DNA of 64,000 nt from the NCBI GenBank assembly GCA_965277445.1, contig CBDICY010000001.1, positions 496,001-560,000 of the forward strand. Direction: 5' to 3'. This stretch comes from JAFMDF01 sp965277445 (GTDB lineage: Bacteria > Bacteroidota > Bacteroidia > Chitinophagales > Saprospiraceae). Made by a program: the position numbers and the translations under genes. The notes under the pieces are model-generated. The model saw only the letters and a list, made by a program, of their open reading frames with translations. It was not told where the DNA came from and did not search any database. This document shows positions 47,313 to 54,723 of this stretch, one piece after another; within the stretch, counting starts at the first letter, position 1, and each line of letters opens with the position of its first letter.

Positions 47313-48818
47313 ATGAAGATGCTTAAGTTAGGAATATCTCTTTTACTGTTTGTGATGGTACAAACAAGTGGCTTAATGGCGCAAAATGGACAGAGATATA
47401 CAGAGGAAGAAGTGAACATTCAAAAATTATTCATAGAAGCAAATCGAGAGAAATTGCTGCGTAAATATGAAAATGCAGCTTATCTTTTTGAAGAAGTAAC
47501 CAAAAAAGATAGAAATAATCCTGCACCCTATTATGAGTTAGCGAAGGTTTATGATATTCTAGATGAAAGCGAAAAAGCTTTAAAAAATATTAAAACAGCT
47601 ATTAAGTTAGATGATAATAATTCTTGGTATAAAATCTACTTAGCACAATTACACGAAAAGAATAACTTAGATATTGAAGCAGCGAAAGTGTATCAACAAT
47701 TGTCTCAAAGAGACCCAAAGAACGATTATTATTATTATCAATGGGCTTATTTTTTAGTAAAATCTGGACAAGGAGCAAAAGCGATTATCGTGTTTGATAA
47801 CTTAGAAGCTATTACGGGGGTAAATTCGGACATTGCAGAACGCAAGCATAAGATTTATCATCAAATGGGCAAGCGAAAAGAGGCAGCGAAAGAATTGGCA
47901 AAATTAGCAGATGCTTTTCCAGACAACTTAGTGTATAAGCATAGTTTAGCTCGATATTTTGAACAAATTGAATCTAGAAAGAATGCGAAAGTAGTTTACG
48001 AAGAGATTTTAAGAATGAATCCAGAAGATGCAAGGGCAAGTATTGCCTTAGCTTCTTACAATGCAGGCAACAAGCAAAATGATTTAGGGTATTTAGGTAC
48101 ATTGAGCGAATTATTTAAAAAGGAAAATGTCTTAATTGATGTTAAAATTGCTAAGCTGATTCCTTACGTAAGTTCCGTTGCGAAAGAGAAAGACCCTGCG
48201 ACGAAGCAAGCTATTTTAGATTTAGGAAAATTGTTGACAGAAACACATTCAACAGCCGCTAAAGCTTATTCCATTTATGGAGATATGCTCTATCAGGTCA
48301 GTGATTTGGAAGGTGCTTTGGCGCAATATAAAATGACATTAAAAGAGGACGATACGGTTTATCCTGTTTGGAAAAACGCCATGGAAATTCATCATTTATT
48401 AGGAAAATATAAAGAATTGACCGATTTTTCGGAAGAAGCAATGGACTTATTCCCGAATCAAGGAGCGTCCTATTATTATAATGGCTTAGCAAGTAATCAT
48501 CAATCAGATTATGGAGAAGCGCTTAATTCGTATCAATTGGCGTTGATGATGTCTGGAAAAAATCCTGCTTTGGCTACGGATATTTATGCCGCTATGTCTA
48601 TTACTTATAGTCAACAGAAAAAACTGGATAAGGCGAAAAATGCGGTATTGAGTGGATTGAAAATCAATCCTAAATCTACGGTTTTATTAGAACAATATGG
48701 AGATGTCTTATTCCAAAACGCCGAAGAGGAGGCAGCTATTAAACAATGGAAAAAAGCCTTGGAGTTTAATAAAAAATCCGCATCTTTGGAGCGAAAAATA
48801 GCGAATCGCTCGTTGTGA
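47313..48818 (+). CDS. Secreted TPR-repeat protein
   Basis: A 501-residue exported protein. The signal peptide covers about residues 1-23 (LLLFVMVQTSGLMAQ). Tetratricopeptide repeats follow through most of the length, for example PAPYYELAKVYDILDESEKALKNI at about residue 70, ASYYYNGLASNHQSDYGEALNSY at about 390 and the final TVLLEQYGDVLFQNAEEEAAIKQW. These make a helical scaffold for protein-protein contacts in the periplasm. It is followed by the DUF4292 lipoprotein and the EnvC-like gene on the same strand. This order suggests a small envelope operon. The specific partner is unknown. Confidence 0.88.
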   Translation: MKMLKLGISLLLFVMVQTSGLMAQNGQRYTEEEVNIQKLFIEANREKLLRKYENAAYLFEEVTKKDRNNPAPYYELAKVYDILDESEKALKNIKTAIKLDDNNSWYKIYLAQLHEKNNLDIEAAKVYQQLSQRDPKNDYYYYQWAYFLVKSGQGAKAIIVFDNLEAITGVNSDIAERKHKIYHQMGKRKEAAKELAKLADAFPDNLVYKHSLARYFEQIESRKNAKVVYEEILRMNPEDARASIALASYNAGNKQNDLGYLGTLSELFKKENVLIDVKIAKLIPYVSSVAKEKDPATKQAILDLGKLLTETHSTAAKAYSIYGDMLYQVSDLEGALAQYKMTLKEDDTVYPVWKNAMEIHHLLGKYKELTDFSEEAMDLFPNQGASYYYNGLASNHQSDYGEALNSYQLALMMSGKNPALATDIYAAMSITYSQQKKLDKAKNAVLSGLKINPKSTVLLEQYGDVLFQNAEEEAAIKQWKKALEFNKKSASLERKIANRSL

Positions 48819-48874
48819 GTGATGCGTTATAAATGATGAATTATGAGTGATTGACCAATAACTAAACCCTTATT

Positions 48875-49669
48875 TTGCAAAGAACTTACACGATATTTAC
48901 CTTTCTATTTAGCTTATTATTACTGGCTTCTTGTAGTGTCAACCGTAAATTAACTCAAACAGATACTTCAAGTACTAAACTCAAAAAACGCTCTGCGAAA
49001 TATTTGCAAAAGCAACTACAATCACAAGCATTAGATGTAGAGTGGTTGAGCGCTAAAGCGAAAGTTAATTTTAAAGATCCCAATCAGACCAGAAATTTTA
49101 CGACTAATATCCGAATGCGAAAAGATAGTGTGATCTGGATGAATGTAAAGAGATTGAATGTGGAAGCTTTTAGAATCCTCATCACGACCGATTCTATTTA
49201 TGTCATTAACCGATTGGAGAAAGAGTATTATGTGGAAGATTTAAAATTGGTCGAAGAGAAGTTTAACTTCCCCGGACAATTTCAAGCTTTACAAACCGCT
49301 ATTTTAGGTAATCCTTATTTTTTTGAAAAACAAAAATTATCGGCTAGTATTACCGATCAACAATATCAACTTTCAGGAGATAATGGTGTCCGAACTCAAA
49401 GTGATTATTACTTGAATGGTCAATCATATACCTTAGAAAAAATGTCCTTTTTTGATGTCGAACGAGATCGGAAATTAAATATTTTATTAGAAGAGTATGC
49501 GCCTGTTTTAGAAGGTGTTTTTCAATTTGCCAATTATAGAGAATTCCTAGTAGAAAGCGAAGAAACAGGAAATGCTACAATTAAAATGAATTTTTCTAAA
49601 GTAGAATTGAATGTACCTAAGTCGATTAAATTTTCAATTTCTAGCCGATATAAACTGGTCGAAAAATAG
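48875..49669 (+). CDS. DUF4292 lipoprotein (LolA/LolB-like fold)
   Basis: A 264-residue outer-membrane-type lipoprotein. The signal FTFLFSLLLLASC ends in a good lipobox with Cys20. The mature part matches the DUF4292 family, conserved in Bacteroidota next to TPR and EnvC-like genes, with VEWLSAKAKVNF, RMRKDSVIWMNV and the central IYVINRLEKEYY. The fold resembles lipoprotein carriers. The start must be the TTG at 48875: an in-frame stop (TAA at 48863) lies just upstream and no ATG precedes the signal peptide. It ends 31 bases before the EnvC-like ATG, so co-transcription is likely. Confidence 0.85.
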   Translation: MQRTYTIFTFLFSLLLLASCSVNRKLTQTDTSSTKLKKRSAKYLQKQLQSQALDVEWLSAKAKVNFKDPNQTRNFTTNIRMRKDSVIWMNVKRLNVEAFRILITTDSIYVINRLEKEYYVEDLKLVEEKFNFPGQFQALQTAILGNPYFFEKQKLSASITDQQYQLSGDNGVRTQSDYYLNGQSYTLEKMSFFDVERDRKLNILLEEYAPVLEGVFQFANYREFLVESEETGNATIKMNFSKVELNVPKSIKFSISSRYKLVEK

Positions 49670-49686
49670 TTTTCAATTTTCAATTT
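49670..49686. repeat. AT-rich spacer repeat before the EnvC-like gene
   Basis: TTTTCAATTTTCAATTT, identical to 633-649, lies 14 bases before the ATG at 49701 and is followed by TTAATTTTCAAATC. The match suggests a recurring leader sequence in this genome. Confidence 0.5.
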
Positions 49687-49700
49687 TTAATTTTCAAATC

Positions 49701-50963
49701 ATGCAAGACGGAATACCATTTAGAAATAAGCCCATAAAACTCGTTTTTTGGCTATTCCTCTTATTGGTATTGCCACTTTTGACAACTGCCCAAAATAGAG
49801 ACGAACTTACCGAAAAACGTCAAAAATTATTAGCAGAAATAAGCCAAGCTTCTAAATTATTAACCAATACCAAAAAGGATAAAAAGGCAGCTTTAGATCA
49901 ATATTACGCCATTCTAAGACAAGTCCACCAACGACAAGAACTTATCGAAACCCTCCAACAAGAAATTGATTTATCAAACGAAAGTATTGACCGAACTTCT
50001 AGTACCATTAATGCCTTACAGCTAGATATGGAACGATTGGAATTAGAATACGGAGAAATGGCAAGGCAAGCTTATCGTAATAAGGTCAATGACAATAAAT
50101 TATTATTTCTCTTTTCTTCCGATGGTTTGAGTGACGGTTTGAAACGTTGGCGGTATATTCAACAATACGATGAGTACCGAAAAAAACAAGCGGCGTTAAT
50201 CCTAGAAACGAGAACCTCCTTGACCGAGAAGTTGAATGGCATGGAGCTAAAAAAGGTAGAACTACAAGACTTATTATTGACCAACGAACGCCAACAAGAC
50301 TTGCTACAAAAATCCTTAAACTTAAAAGATAATTTATTAAAAGGACTGAAAGCGGATGAAGCTAGAATTTCTAGAGTGATTAACCGAAAGCGCGTCGCCC
50401 ACCGCAAATTATCGGCTGCTATTGAAAATATGATTGCCAAAGAAATCAAAAGTAGAGTCGCTAAAAATAGAGTCAATGCTGCCCCTACCAATAAAAATAC
50501 CAGACCTAATAAACCGACAACGACCAGCCCTGCGAATATTTCAGCGTCCAATACTGCCTTTAAACAGCAAAAAGGCAAATTGGCGTGGCCTGTCCAAAAT
50601 GGTATGATTACCCGTCACTTTGGTAAACAAAATCATCCTATCCATAAGCAAGTCCAAATCACCAATAATGGCATTGATATTCGAGCAACAGCCAGCAAAC
50701 AAGTGACCGCTATTTATAATGGACAAGTCGCTGGTATTCAATATGTACCGGGCTACCAAAATACCTTGATTATTCAACATGGGGATTATTATTCGGTTTA
50801 TTCTAATTTAGAAGATGTTGCCGTAAAAAAAGGCATGACGGTGACTAGTGGACAACTCATTGGTCGGGCGGGGCAGAATACCCAAAATGGTCATTCGGAG
50901 GTGCATTTGGAAATTTGGAAGGGGAAGCAACGGATGAATCCTGCGGTTTGGTTGCGGCGGTGA
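49701..50963 (+). CDS. EnvC-like murein hydrolase activator (coiled coil + degenerate LytM/M23)
   Basis: A 420-residue periplasmic protein. The signal peptide is VFWLFLLLVLPLLTTAQ near residues 14-30. A long coiled coil follows (about 30-250, rich in Glu, Lys and Leu), then a Thr/Asn/Pro-rich linker and a C-terminal LytM domain from about residue 295. Catalytic M23 zinc ligands are replaced: the usual HxxxD position reads NNGID and the usual HxH reads EVH in HSEVHLEIW. This is the pattern of EnvC-type activators, which switch on amidases for septal peptidoglycan splitting rather than cutting it themselves. The ATG at 49701 is preferred, because the frame upstream to 49611 overlaps the previous gene and would spoil the signal peptide. 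Confidence 0.85.
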   Translation: MQDGIPFRNKPIKLVFWLFLLLVLPLLTTAQNRDELTEKRQKLLAEISQASKLLTNTKKDKKAALDQYYAILRQVHQRQELIETLQQEIDLSNESIDRTSSTINALQLDMERLELEYGEMARQAYRNKVNDNKLLFLFSSDGLSDGLKRWRYIQQYDEYRKKQAALILETRTSLTEKLNGMELKKVELQDLLLTNERQQDLLQKSLNLKDNLLKGLKADEARISRVINRKRVAHRKLSAAIENMIAKEIKSRVAKNRVNAAPTNKNTRPNKPTTTSPANISASNTAFKQQKGKLAWPVQNGMITRHFGKQNHPIHKQVQITNNGIDIRATASKQVTAIYNGQVAGIQYVPGYQNTLIIQHGDYYSVYSNLEDVAVKKGMTVTSGQLIGRAGQNTQNGHSEVHLEIWKGKQRMNPAVWLRR

Positions 50964-50966
50964 TTC

Positions 50967-51881
50967 CTATTTATTACGAATCTTCCGCAAAGTATCTTGT
51001 ATAATAACGTCAGCCACATCAATACCAGTAGCTTCTTGAAAAGCTTTCCAATTGGGCGACATATTGGCTTCGATTAAATGAATACCTCCTTCCGTATCAA
51101 TAGCCACATCTACGCCATAAATACCATCGGATAAGTGATCTAGAATAAATTCGACAATAACTTGTTGGGGATTTTCAATGGGGATGAAGGTCGCTCCTTT
51201 GGCGGCGTTCGCAACGATTTGTCCTTTTTCCTTAATTTTTACCACCAATCCGATTATTTTTTTATCAATCACAAAGATTCTATATTCTTTGACGAAAGCC
51301 ACATACGTTTGAAAAAATATCGGAAAGTCAGCATCTGTCCTTTCCTTAAAAAACTGTTTGGTATAGGTTAGCATTTCGGCGGCTGTTTTTAATAAAAAAA
51401 TGCCATTGCCTTGTCTGCCATTAATCGGTTTAACAATGATTGGGAATAATTTTTTAGCTTCAATACTAGTAATTAGCTCCAAAGTATCTTCCAAATTGAA
51501 GGCTATAAAAGAACTTGATCCAGTATTTTCTTCATATTGTCCGACAGTAGCTAAGAGTTTAGAACCTGATTTGGTTCTAAATTTGTAAATCGGGTCATTG
51601 ATGATGCAGCCACAAAAATCTAAGGAATGGGCTAAAATAGAAGTGGAATTAGACATATTGCTAGCACCTCTAACGTGTAAGGCAGAAAGATTGGCTAGAT
51701 TTTGTCCAAGATACCGAATAATAGGTTTTTTCGCTCCTCGAATAAATTGATAAGAAACCTTTCTAGGGTCAATTAACAAAACTTCTTTAAAATGCTTTAC
51801 CGCATTATCATAAATCGCTTGTTTCTCATAGTTTAATTTGGCGTAAGAATTAATCGTTACAATACCGAAAGTTAAGTTCAT
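50967..51881 (-). CDS. RimK-like ATP-grasp ligase
   Basis: A 304-residue ATP-grasp enzyme of the RimK type, which joins an amino acid or peptide to a carboxylate using ATP. The central fold shows FPIIVKPINGRQGNGIFLL (ATP-binding lysine and the glycine loop), FFQTYVAF and EYRIFVID, and the C-terminal metal-binding GVDVAID...HLIEANMSPNW, with the Glu-Asn pair that ligates magnesium. The N-terminal 100 residues form the pre-ATP-grasp domain. It converges with the EnvC-like gene with only 3 bases between the stop codons. The target (protein tail, cofactor or peptide) is unknown. Confidence 0.88.
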   Translation of the reverse strand: MNLTFGIVTINSYAKLNYEKQAIYDNAVKHFKEVLLIDPRKVSYQFIRGAKKPIIRYLGQNLANLSALHVRGASNMSNSTSILAHSLDFCGCIINDPIYKFRTKSGSKLLATVGQYEENTGSSSFIAFNLEDTLELITSIEAKKLFPIIVKPINGRQGNGIFLLKTAAEMLTYTKQFFKERTDADFPIFFQTYVAFVKEYRIFVIDKKIIGLVVKIKEKGQIVANAAKGATFIPIENPQQVIVEFILDHLSDGIYGVDVAIDTEGGIHLIEANMSPNWKAFQEATGIDVADVIIQDTLRKIRNK

Positions 51882-52042
51882 ACCCGTTTAACTCCATAAA
51901 ACAGAATATATTGTTATTTATTTTTTAAGAGAACTGGAAATATTAAATCTACCCGAATCGGATGATTTTGCAATCGACTACCTTTTAGTAAAAGTGATTG
52001 GGTACTATCCATTTTAGAAATCAGAAGTCAGTCCGTTTACCT

Positions 52043-52063
52043 GCCCAACCGCCTCGGTTGGGC
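52043..52063. repeat. GC-rich perfect hairpin
   Basis: GCCCAACCG (52043-52051) and CGGTTGGGC (52055-52063) form a perfect 9-base stem with a CCT loop. No T-run follows. It lies inside the GTCAGAAGTCAGA cluster copy 2 and is unusually GC-rich for this spacer. Confidence 0.7.
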
Positions 52064-52077
52064 TGGTTTCATAAATT

Positions 52078-52150
52078 GTCAGAAGTCAGATGATTAATGA
52101 TTAAAACTTCGATAGTCAGGTTGTTACGCGAATTAAATCTGACTTCTGAC
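52078..52150. repeat. GTCAGAAGTCAGA palindrome cluster, copy 2
   Basis: GTCAGAAGTCAGA (52078-52090) and its exact complement TCTGACTTCTGAC (52138-52150) enclose an AT-rich loop. A related word (ATCAGAAGTCAGTC) begins near 52020. This is the same family as at 46841-46963. Confidence 0.7.
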
Positions 52151-52172
52151 CTCTTTTGTATAGCACTTTATT

Positions 52173-52469
52173 CTAAAATTGTTTCACCAAAGTAATTTTC
52201 GACACCACCTGTTGCTCATTAAAAGTATCTGTTAATTCATTAATTTGGGTATTATTAAAAACGACATACACAAAAGATAGGGCCTGATATTTCCAACTTG
52301 CTCGAACGTTCCAGCGACCTTGTTCATCAAAACTATTATATTGATAAAAGGCTGATAATTGAATTCGGGGATTTAGAGCAAACCTTGAACCTAAGGTAAT
52401 CAGATGAGTAGATAAATTTCTTTCCAAACTACCTACTTTTTTTAAACCATTATATTCATATCTGACCGA
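52173..52469 (-). pseudogene. C-terminal fragment of an outer-membrane beta-barrel protein (DUF5916-like)
   Basis: Only the last roughly 95 codons remain, read from an open stretch that begins after a TAG at 52472. The text has alternating strands, such as NPRIQLSAFYQYNSFDEQG, WNVRASWKYQALSFVYVVF and the final VSKITLVKQF. It ends in an aromatic residue, as outer-membrane barrels do. It recalls the barrel end of DUF5916 proteins. There is no start or signal peptide, so this is a remnant. It overlaps the end of the next fragment, which suggests a deletion fused the two. Confidence 0.6.
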
Positions 52470-53017
52470 CTAAGCGCATTGAGCGATAATTGCGTATGCA
52501 TGGTTGGAAAAAAGTAACCTACTATTTGACTAAATTGATTGCGTTGTTGCAATTTGGCTTTCATCGCGTGGTTGGCAGTTCCTGCCTCGTCGTCGCCCAT
52601 TTGCTGCATGGCGAAATACCAAAACCAACTAAAACTTTTGCCTTCGGGGTGTTGATAATTAGCAAACTGCGGATAATGGTCGGTAAACTTTTTGATGGTT
52701 GGGGTTTTAGCTTGGTCCCATTTATTGTGGTAACCATCTCTACTTTCTATTACGGTGCTATAAGCCTCGGGCACAGAGTATAAATTGATGACCAAGGCAT
52801 TGACCGAGGCAGGAATAACGATGGTCAAGCATACCCAAGTAAGTAGTAACAACAAGGCATTTTGTGCCGATGATTTTTGTAAACTAACCACCCACCAAGC
52901 TATCGAAAACCAGAAGAAATCCAAAATATGCCCTTTTTTATAGATATAACCACCAATATGAACAGAATCAAGAACCTTTAATCCATAAATTTGTAGGGTT
53001 TTTATATTACTTTGAAT
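52442..53017 (-). pseudogene. ABC-2-type membrane protein remnant (DUF3526-like)
   Basis: The frame is open from just after a TGA at 53020 and has no proper N-terminus. It begins like the end of a transmembrane region (GGYIYKKGHILDFFWFSIAWW), then a membrane segment (NALLLLLTWVCLTIVIPASVNALVI written in part), then a large extracytoplasmic part with LYSVPEAYS, SRDGYHNKWD and YPQFANYQHPEG. This order is typical of DUF3526 ABC permease subunits. The C-terminal membrane segments are missing because the frame ends at the junction with the beta-barrel fragment. It is most likely a deletion relic. Confidence 0.6.
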
Positions 53018-53177
53018 TCAATATAAATAGAAAACTAGAACTATATTAAATTTTAAACAAGCTTAATGATATTTGCAAGGTGTTGGTTTTCAATTATTTA
53101 AACCCTATTCATCTTATAAATCCTGTCAAAAAAAATTTAAACTAATTTTGTCAAAGTACTTACTTTCTTCAAATACG

Positions 53178-53259
53178 AATCTTATAAAAAACTAGTAGCG
53201 TATAGTTAAGACCCAATCAAGTACCTTCGAAAAAACGATCAATCTTATAAAAAACTAGT
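53178..53259. repeat. 19-bp direct repeat upstream of the 149-aa gene
   Basis: AATCTTATAAAAAACTAGT occurs at 53178-53196 and 53241-53259, with a 63-base period. The second copy ends 18 bases before the ATG at 53278. A partial copy (ATCTTATAA) is near 53112. Such spacing could be an operator pair or a promoter duplication. Confidence 0.65.
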
Positions 53260-53277
53260 TTTCCAAAAAATCATTCC

Positions 53278-53727
53278 ATGACCTTTACCACGCAAACCTT
53301 AACCCAAATCATCAAAGCGACGGATGCTATTCAAAAAAGAACGATGGCAGATAACGATTTGACGGAGGTGTTAAAAGGTTTGTATACGGTATTAGAAGTA
53401 TCAGAAAAAAATGTCCAAAAGGATAATAGAACGGAATTTTGTTGGAATGAAATCTTATCGGAATTGGTCGCCGTTATTCATAGTTCCATTTCTGGATATT
53501 CGAGATTGGGCATCTCAGGTTTGCGAAATATCCTAGAGTTATTATGCCACGCTTTTTTCTATTACGACCATCCGATTGAATTAAAATTATCTGTTAACGA
53601 GAATAGTAAAGCCAAAATGTATGTTACCGCCCTCGTAAAAGACCACCTCTTTTTTACAACTCGATACATCAAAACTTATCTAAAAAAATTACCCTATTAT
53701 AATAAAAGATTAAAATTAATATATTAA
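53278..53727 (+). CDS. Hypothetical protein, helical, orphan
   Basis: This 149-residue protein is not recognised. It is predicted soluble and largely helical, with no signal peptide. The middle has SRLGISGLRNILELLCHAFFYYDHPIEL, written here in part as GLRNILELLCHAFFYYDH; the LRxxLELxxHxFFYxDH pattern resembles HEPN-like helical proteins linked to abortive infection or restriction. However, the strict R-x(4-6)-H nuclease motif is not met, so that link is weak. The protein ends in a lysine-rich helix (YIKTYLKKLPYYNKRLK). It is followed by a strong terminator, so it is probably a single-gene unit, and the repeats before it suggest specific control. Confidence 0.6.
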   Translation: MTFTTQTLTQIIKATDAIQKRTMADNDLTEVLKGLYTVLEVSEKNVQKDNRTEFCWNEILSELVAVIHSSISGYSRLGISGLRNILELLCHAFFYYDHPIELKLSVNENSKAKMYVTALVKDHLFFTTRYIKTYLKKLPYYNKRLKLIY

Positions 53728-53771
53728 ATTCACCCCTGTTTTGAAAAATCAATATTAAATTTCCTTTGTTC

Positions 53772-53812
53772 ATTCCTCCAATAAATTACTTTTTTGCTGG
53801 AGGAATTTTTTT
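53772..53812 (+). terminator. Intrinsic terminator after the 149-aa gene
   Basis: ATTCCTCCA (53772-53780) pairs perfectly with TGGAGGAAT (53798-53806), followed by a run of T to 53812. It is 45 bases after the stop codon. Confidence 0.85.
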
Positions 53813-53918
53813 GCTCGATAAAGACAATTTGCTGTATCTTCTGCGGCTTTTATTGTTGCATGCTATCATTTAAGTGTACTTTTACTAGACATTAGGTCTC
53901 TTTTCAGAACTAATTACG

Positions 53919-54065
53919 ATGAAGATTGAAGTTGTCATTGCTATTGAAATTGCCATTGTCATTGGAATTAGACCTTTAAAATACATTTTACCCCCCAAGT
54001 CTACAGTCCGTTCTGTAGATCGGGCTACCGAGTTACTCGGTAGCCTTTTTTATTTTGATATGTAG
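53919..54065 (+). promoter_or_regulatory. Ile/Val-rich leader ORF with attenuator-like structure
   Basis: A short ORF starts at the ATG at 53919 and begins MKIEVVIAIEIAIVIGIRP: seven Ile (all ATT) and three Val in the first 17 residues. It is followed by a small hairpin (TCTACAG/CTGTAGA, 54000-54019) and a strong terminator (54023-54051). This layout matches amino-acid attenuators of the ilv type, where stalled translation on scarce charged tRNA prevents termination. The frame stays open through the terminator to TAG at 54063, which is longer than usual for a leader. No ilv or leu gene follows; the next gene is a giant surface protein 660 bases on. Confidence 0.45.
54023..54051 (+). terminator. 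Strong intrinsic terminator (attenuator candidate)
   Basis: GGCTACCGAG (54023-54032) and CTCGGTAGCC (54036-54045) form a perfect 10-base stem with a TTA loop, followed by six T. The upstream segment AGTCCG can pair with CGGGCT (54021-54026) to open the stem, giving a possible antiterminator. Confidence 0.9.
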
Positions 54066-54723
54066 TATTTGCCTGTGGGAGGAGCCCCTTTAGAGAATAA
54101 AAGGGCAAGCGAAGGCATTAATTAAATTTCACCCTATTTGATTACTTTTAATATATTAAAAAAAATAATATTTATTTCTAACAAAAGACTGGTCTGGCAT
54201 GGTAATTGAAAAAAGATAAATGATAACAATTTTTAATATGATTGTTAGTTTTTGGAAAATGAATAATACTTTCATTTAAATCGATTTGTTTATTGTCTCT
54301 TAAAAACCTCTTCTTGAGGTTCAGCACTACCACCAATTACACCTGATTAAAGAAAGAAAAAAGAATAGTTAAAACAATAAATACCCGTTTGATTACTTCC
54401 TTTTTTATTTTCTATATATTCGATCTTACCTAACTCAATTTAGCAATATTTTTTTGTAACACCTTTGATGGACTATCAAATAGACTAGTGAAATAATACA
54501 ACCAAAACACTATTTTTTCATGAGTTTGTTGAATTAAAAGATAGACAATCAACTAGTTACAAACCTTGAATTCTGAGAAAGTACAAAATCTTAACGAAAT
54601 ATAGTTGATTAACTACGGTTATTCACCGAGCGTTCATCAATCATTTCTTTTAGCAATTGTACGATAGAGAATACTCCTAAAGGCGTATTTTTAAAGATTC
54701 GACACCTTAATATAACTGTTGTT
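54066..54723. other. Intergenic region upstream of giant gene 3
   Basis: This 658-base region has no ORF of note. CCCCTTT near 54085-54091 and AAAGGGC near 54101-54108 form a small hairpin. The rest is AT-rich. It must include the promoter and leader of the giant gene at 54724. Confidence 0.55.

Noticed and set aside
53278..53727. HEPN ribonuclease of an abortive infection system
   Set aside because: The helical LELLCHAFFYYDH segment is suggestive, but the R-x(4-6)-H motif is not met (seven residues lie between R and H), and no partner nucleotidyltransferase is nearby.
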